51,945 nt of DNA from Pseudomonadota bacterium (GTDB lineage Bacteria; Pseudomonadota; Gammaproteobacteria; Steroidobacterales; Steroidobacteraceae). Of the stretch, positions 51,088 through 51,945 are shown one piece after another. The translations under genes were made by a program, and so were the position numbers. Numbering within the stretch: the stretch's first letter is position 1; each line of letters begins with the position of its first letter. Below the pieces are notes generated by a model. That model did no database searches. It was given only the letters and a program-made list of their open reading frames with translations, and was not told where the DNA came from. The stretch lies in the NCBI GenBank assembly GCA_021805275.1, contig JAJZFQ010000148.1, positions 1 through 51,945 of the forward strand, read 5' to 3'.

Positions 51088-51591
51088 ATGAAATCGGTGC
51101 AAAAGGGCTTCACCCTGATCGAATTGATGATCGTCATCGCGATCATCGGCATTCTGGCGGCAATCGCCATTCCGGCGTACCAGAACTACACCATCCGCGC
51201 GCAGGTCTCGGAAGGACTCTCGCTCGCCGGCGGCATCGAAACCGCGTTCGACGAGTGCTACGCCAACCACGGCACAGCGGCCGGTAGCTGCGCCACCCTG
51301 CCGGACCTCGGCATCAACAACGCCGTCAACGGCACGTACGTCAGCGGAATGACGTACGCCGATGGTGTGATTACGGCGACCTACGGCGGCACGAGCGCCA
51401 ACGCGAACATTGCTGGCAAGAACATCACGCTGGCCGCCTACGCATCGCCCAATGGCGACATCAGCTGGGTTTGCAGCGCGGCCGGTGTCAACGTTGCTCC
51501 GTCTAATCTCACGAAGGTCACAGGCGGCACGGGTGTCGTCGCGGGCACGATCCCTAACGCCGCGTACGCCCCGAGCAGCTGCAACCCGTAA
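51088..51591 (+). CDS. pilA: Type IV major pilin PilA
   Basis: 167-residue prepilin. The short leader MKSVQKG is cut before Phe, giving [20 protein letters not shown], with the conserved Glu5 and a hydrophobic helix. The globular domain has the Cys pair of a disulfide loop near the C-terminus ([10 protein letters not shown] to SSCNP), as in Pseudomonas-type pilins, and a second pair ([12 protein letters not shown]). The frame is open 29 codons upstream, but the ATG at 51088 follows AGGAGA and gives a proper leader. A terminator follows it. Confidence 0.96.
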   Translation: MKSVQKGFTLIELMIVIAIIGILAAIAIPAYQNYTIRAQVSEGLSLAGGIETAFDECYANHGTAAGSCATLPDLGINNAVNGTYVSGMTYADGVITATYGGTSANANIAGKNITLAAYASPNGDISWVCSAAGVNVAPSNLTKVTGGTGVVAGTIPNAAYAPSSCNP

Positions 51592-51614
51592 TCGCGACGC
51601 TCAGGCGTCCCTCA

Positions 51615-51647
51615 GAAACCCCCGCCTCGGCGGGGGTTTCTTCTTTT
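51615..51647 (+). terminator. Rho-independent terminator after pilA
   Basis: GAAACCCCCG pairs with CGGGGGTTTC around a six-base CCTCGG loop, followed by TTCTTTT. It starts about 24 bases after the pilA stop. It should limit read-through into pilB and allow a high pilin dose. Confidence 0.9.
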
Positions 51648-51770
51648 GGGAGCCCAGTCACGGCGAGGTGGCGGGGCCTGTGCGAGCATGAATCGATATT
51701 TGACAATTGCCGGCGCCGCCGGCTTGGGTACACTTGAGCCCCGCGGATCGATTGGGACGATCGTAAGCCC

Positions 51771-51945
51771 ATGAATGACAACGTCTCTGCAGCTCTCGGG
51801 GGCGCCCGCTCCGGGCTGGGCGGCCTGCCCCAGCGCCTCGTCCAGGACGGGGTGGTCGAGGAAGCGGCCGTTCTCGAGGCCCTGAACACGTCCCGTGAGC
51901 GCAATATCACGCTCGTCACCCAGCTCGTGGAGAGCGGCGCCGCTC
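51771..51945 (+). CDS. pilB: Type IV pilus assembly ATPase PilB (N-terminal part, cut by window end)
   Basis: The first 58 codons read MNDNVSAALGGARSGLGGLP, then QRLVQDGVVEEAAVLEALN and NITLVTQLVESGA. This is the start of the PilB/GspE N-terminal domain (a helix with L-V-x-x-G-x-x-x-E-x-x-A, then a conserved L-V-x-x-x-x). Its position directly after pilA supports the extension ATPase. Most of the gene lies outside the window, so the nucleotide-binding motifs cannot be seen. Confidence 0.8.
   Translation, partial: MNDNVSAALGGARSGLGGLPQRLVQDGVVEEAAVLEALNTSRERNITLVTQLVESGAA

Overview
The window is GC-rich chromosomal DNA from a gammaproteobacterium. The evidence is gene order: tRNA-Ser, csrA, alaS, recX and recA in a row; bamD divergent from rluD-pgeF-clpB; fmdB-DUF502-aspS; sucCD; and pilSR followed by pilA and pilB. 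I cannot name the genus. A sedolisin-type secreted protease (a family often active at acid pH) and many TPR proteins give the accessory content its character.

Layout. 1-5.9 kb (minus strand): tRNA-Ser(GCU), csrA, alaS, recX, recA, thpR and pncC. 6.0-11.7 kb: a secreted protein with two retropepsin-like domains and TPRs, a LacI regulator divergent from an MFS transporter, and a DoxX protein divergent from a LysR regulator. 11.9-14.9 kb: mutS and an ArsN2-like acetyltransferase. 14.9-19.6 kb (minus): fmdB, DUF502, alcohol dehydrogenase, aspS and a lipase-like hydrolase. 19.6-24.8 kb: clpB, pgeF and rluD (minus) facing bamD (plus). 39.4-43.4 kb (minus): sucC, sucD with a long basic tail, and nadE. 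43.6-46.6 kb: pilS-pilR. 46.8-50.7 kb: a DUF4143 ATPase, a DEDDh exonuclease and a TPR-sulfotransferase. 51.0-51.9 kb: pilA behind a sigma-54 promoter, and the start of pilB.

The accessory region is about 24.9-39.2 kb. On its left are two gene remnants, a GNAT acetyltransferase and a dihydrofolate-reductase-family protein cut off in mid-gene. It is bracketed by an apparently identical 1,125-bp direct repeat (25397-26521 and 37553-38677). The right copy is the 3' end of an intact operon encoding a secreted TPR-CHAT caspase-like protease, an ECF-like sigma factor and a single-pass membrane anti-sigma-like protein. The left copy carries only the sigma C-terminus plus a complete second anti-sigma gene. 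Between the copies lie a rhombosortase-like intramembrane protease and a 1,522-residue sedolisin that ends in a Gly-rich, hydrophobic sorting signal, which is a plausible enzyme-substrate pair. Fragments of IS1634-like and Tn3-like transposases lie among these genes.

The most promising undescribed system is therefore an envelope proteolysis and signalling island. It combines a CHAT protease, sigma and anti-sigma in one translationally coupled operon, and it neighbours a rhombosortase/sedolisin pair. The function of the whole is inference; the gene identities rest on visible motifs.
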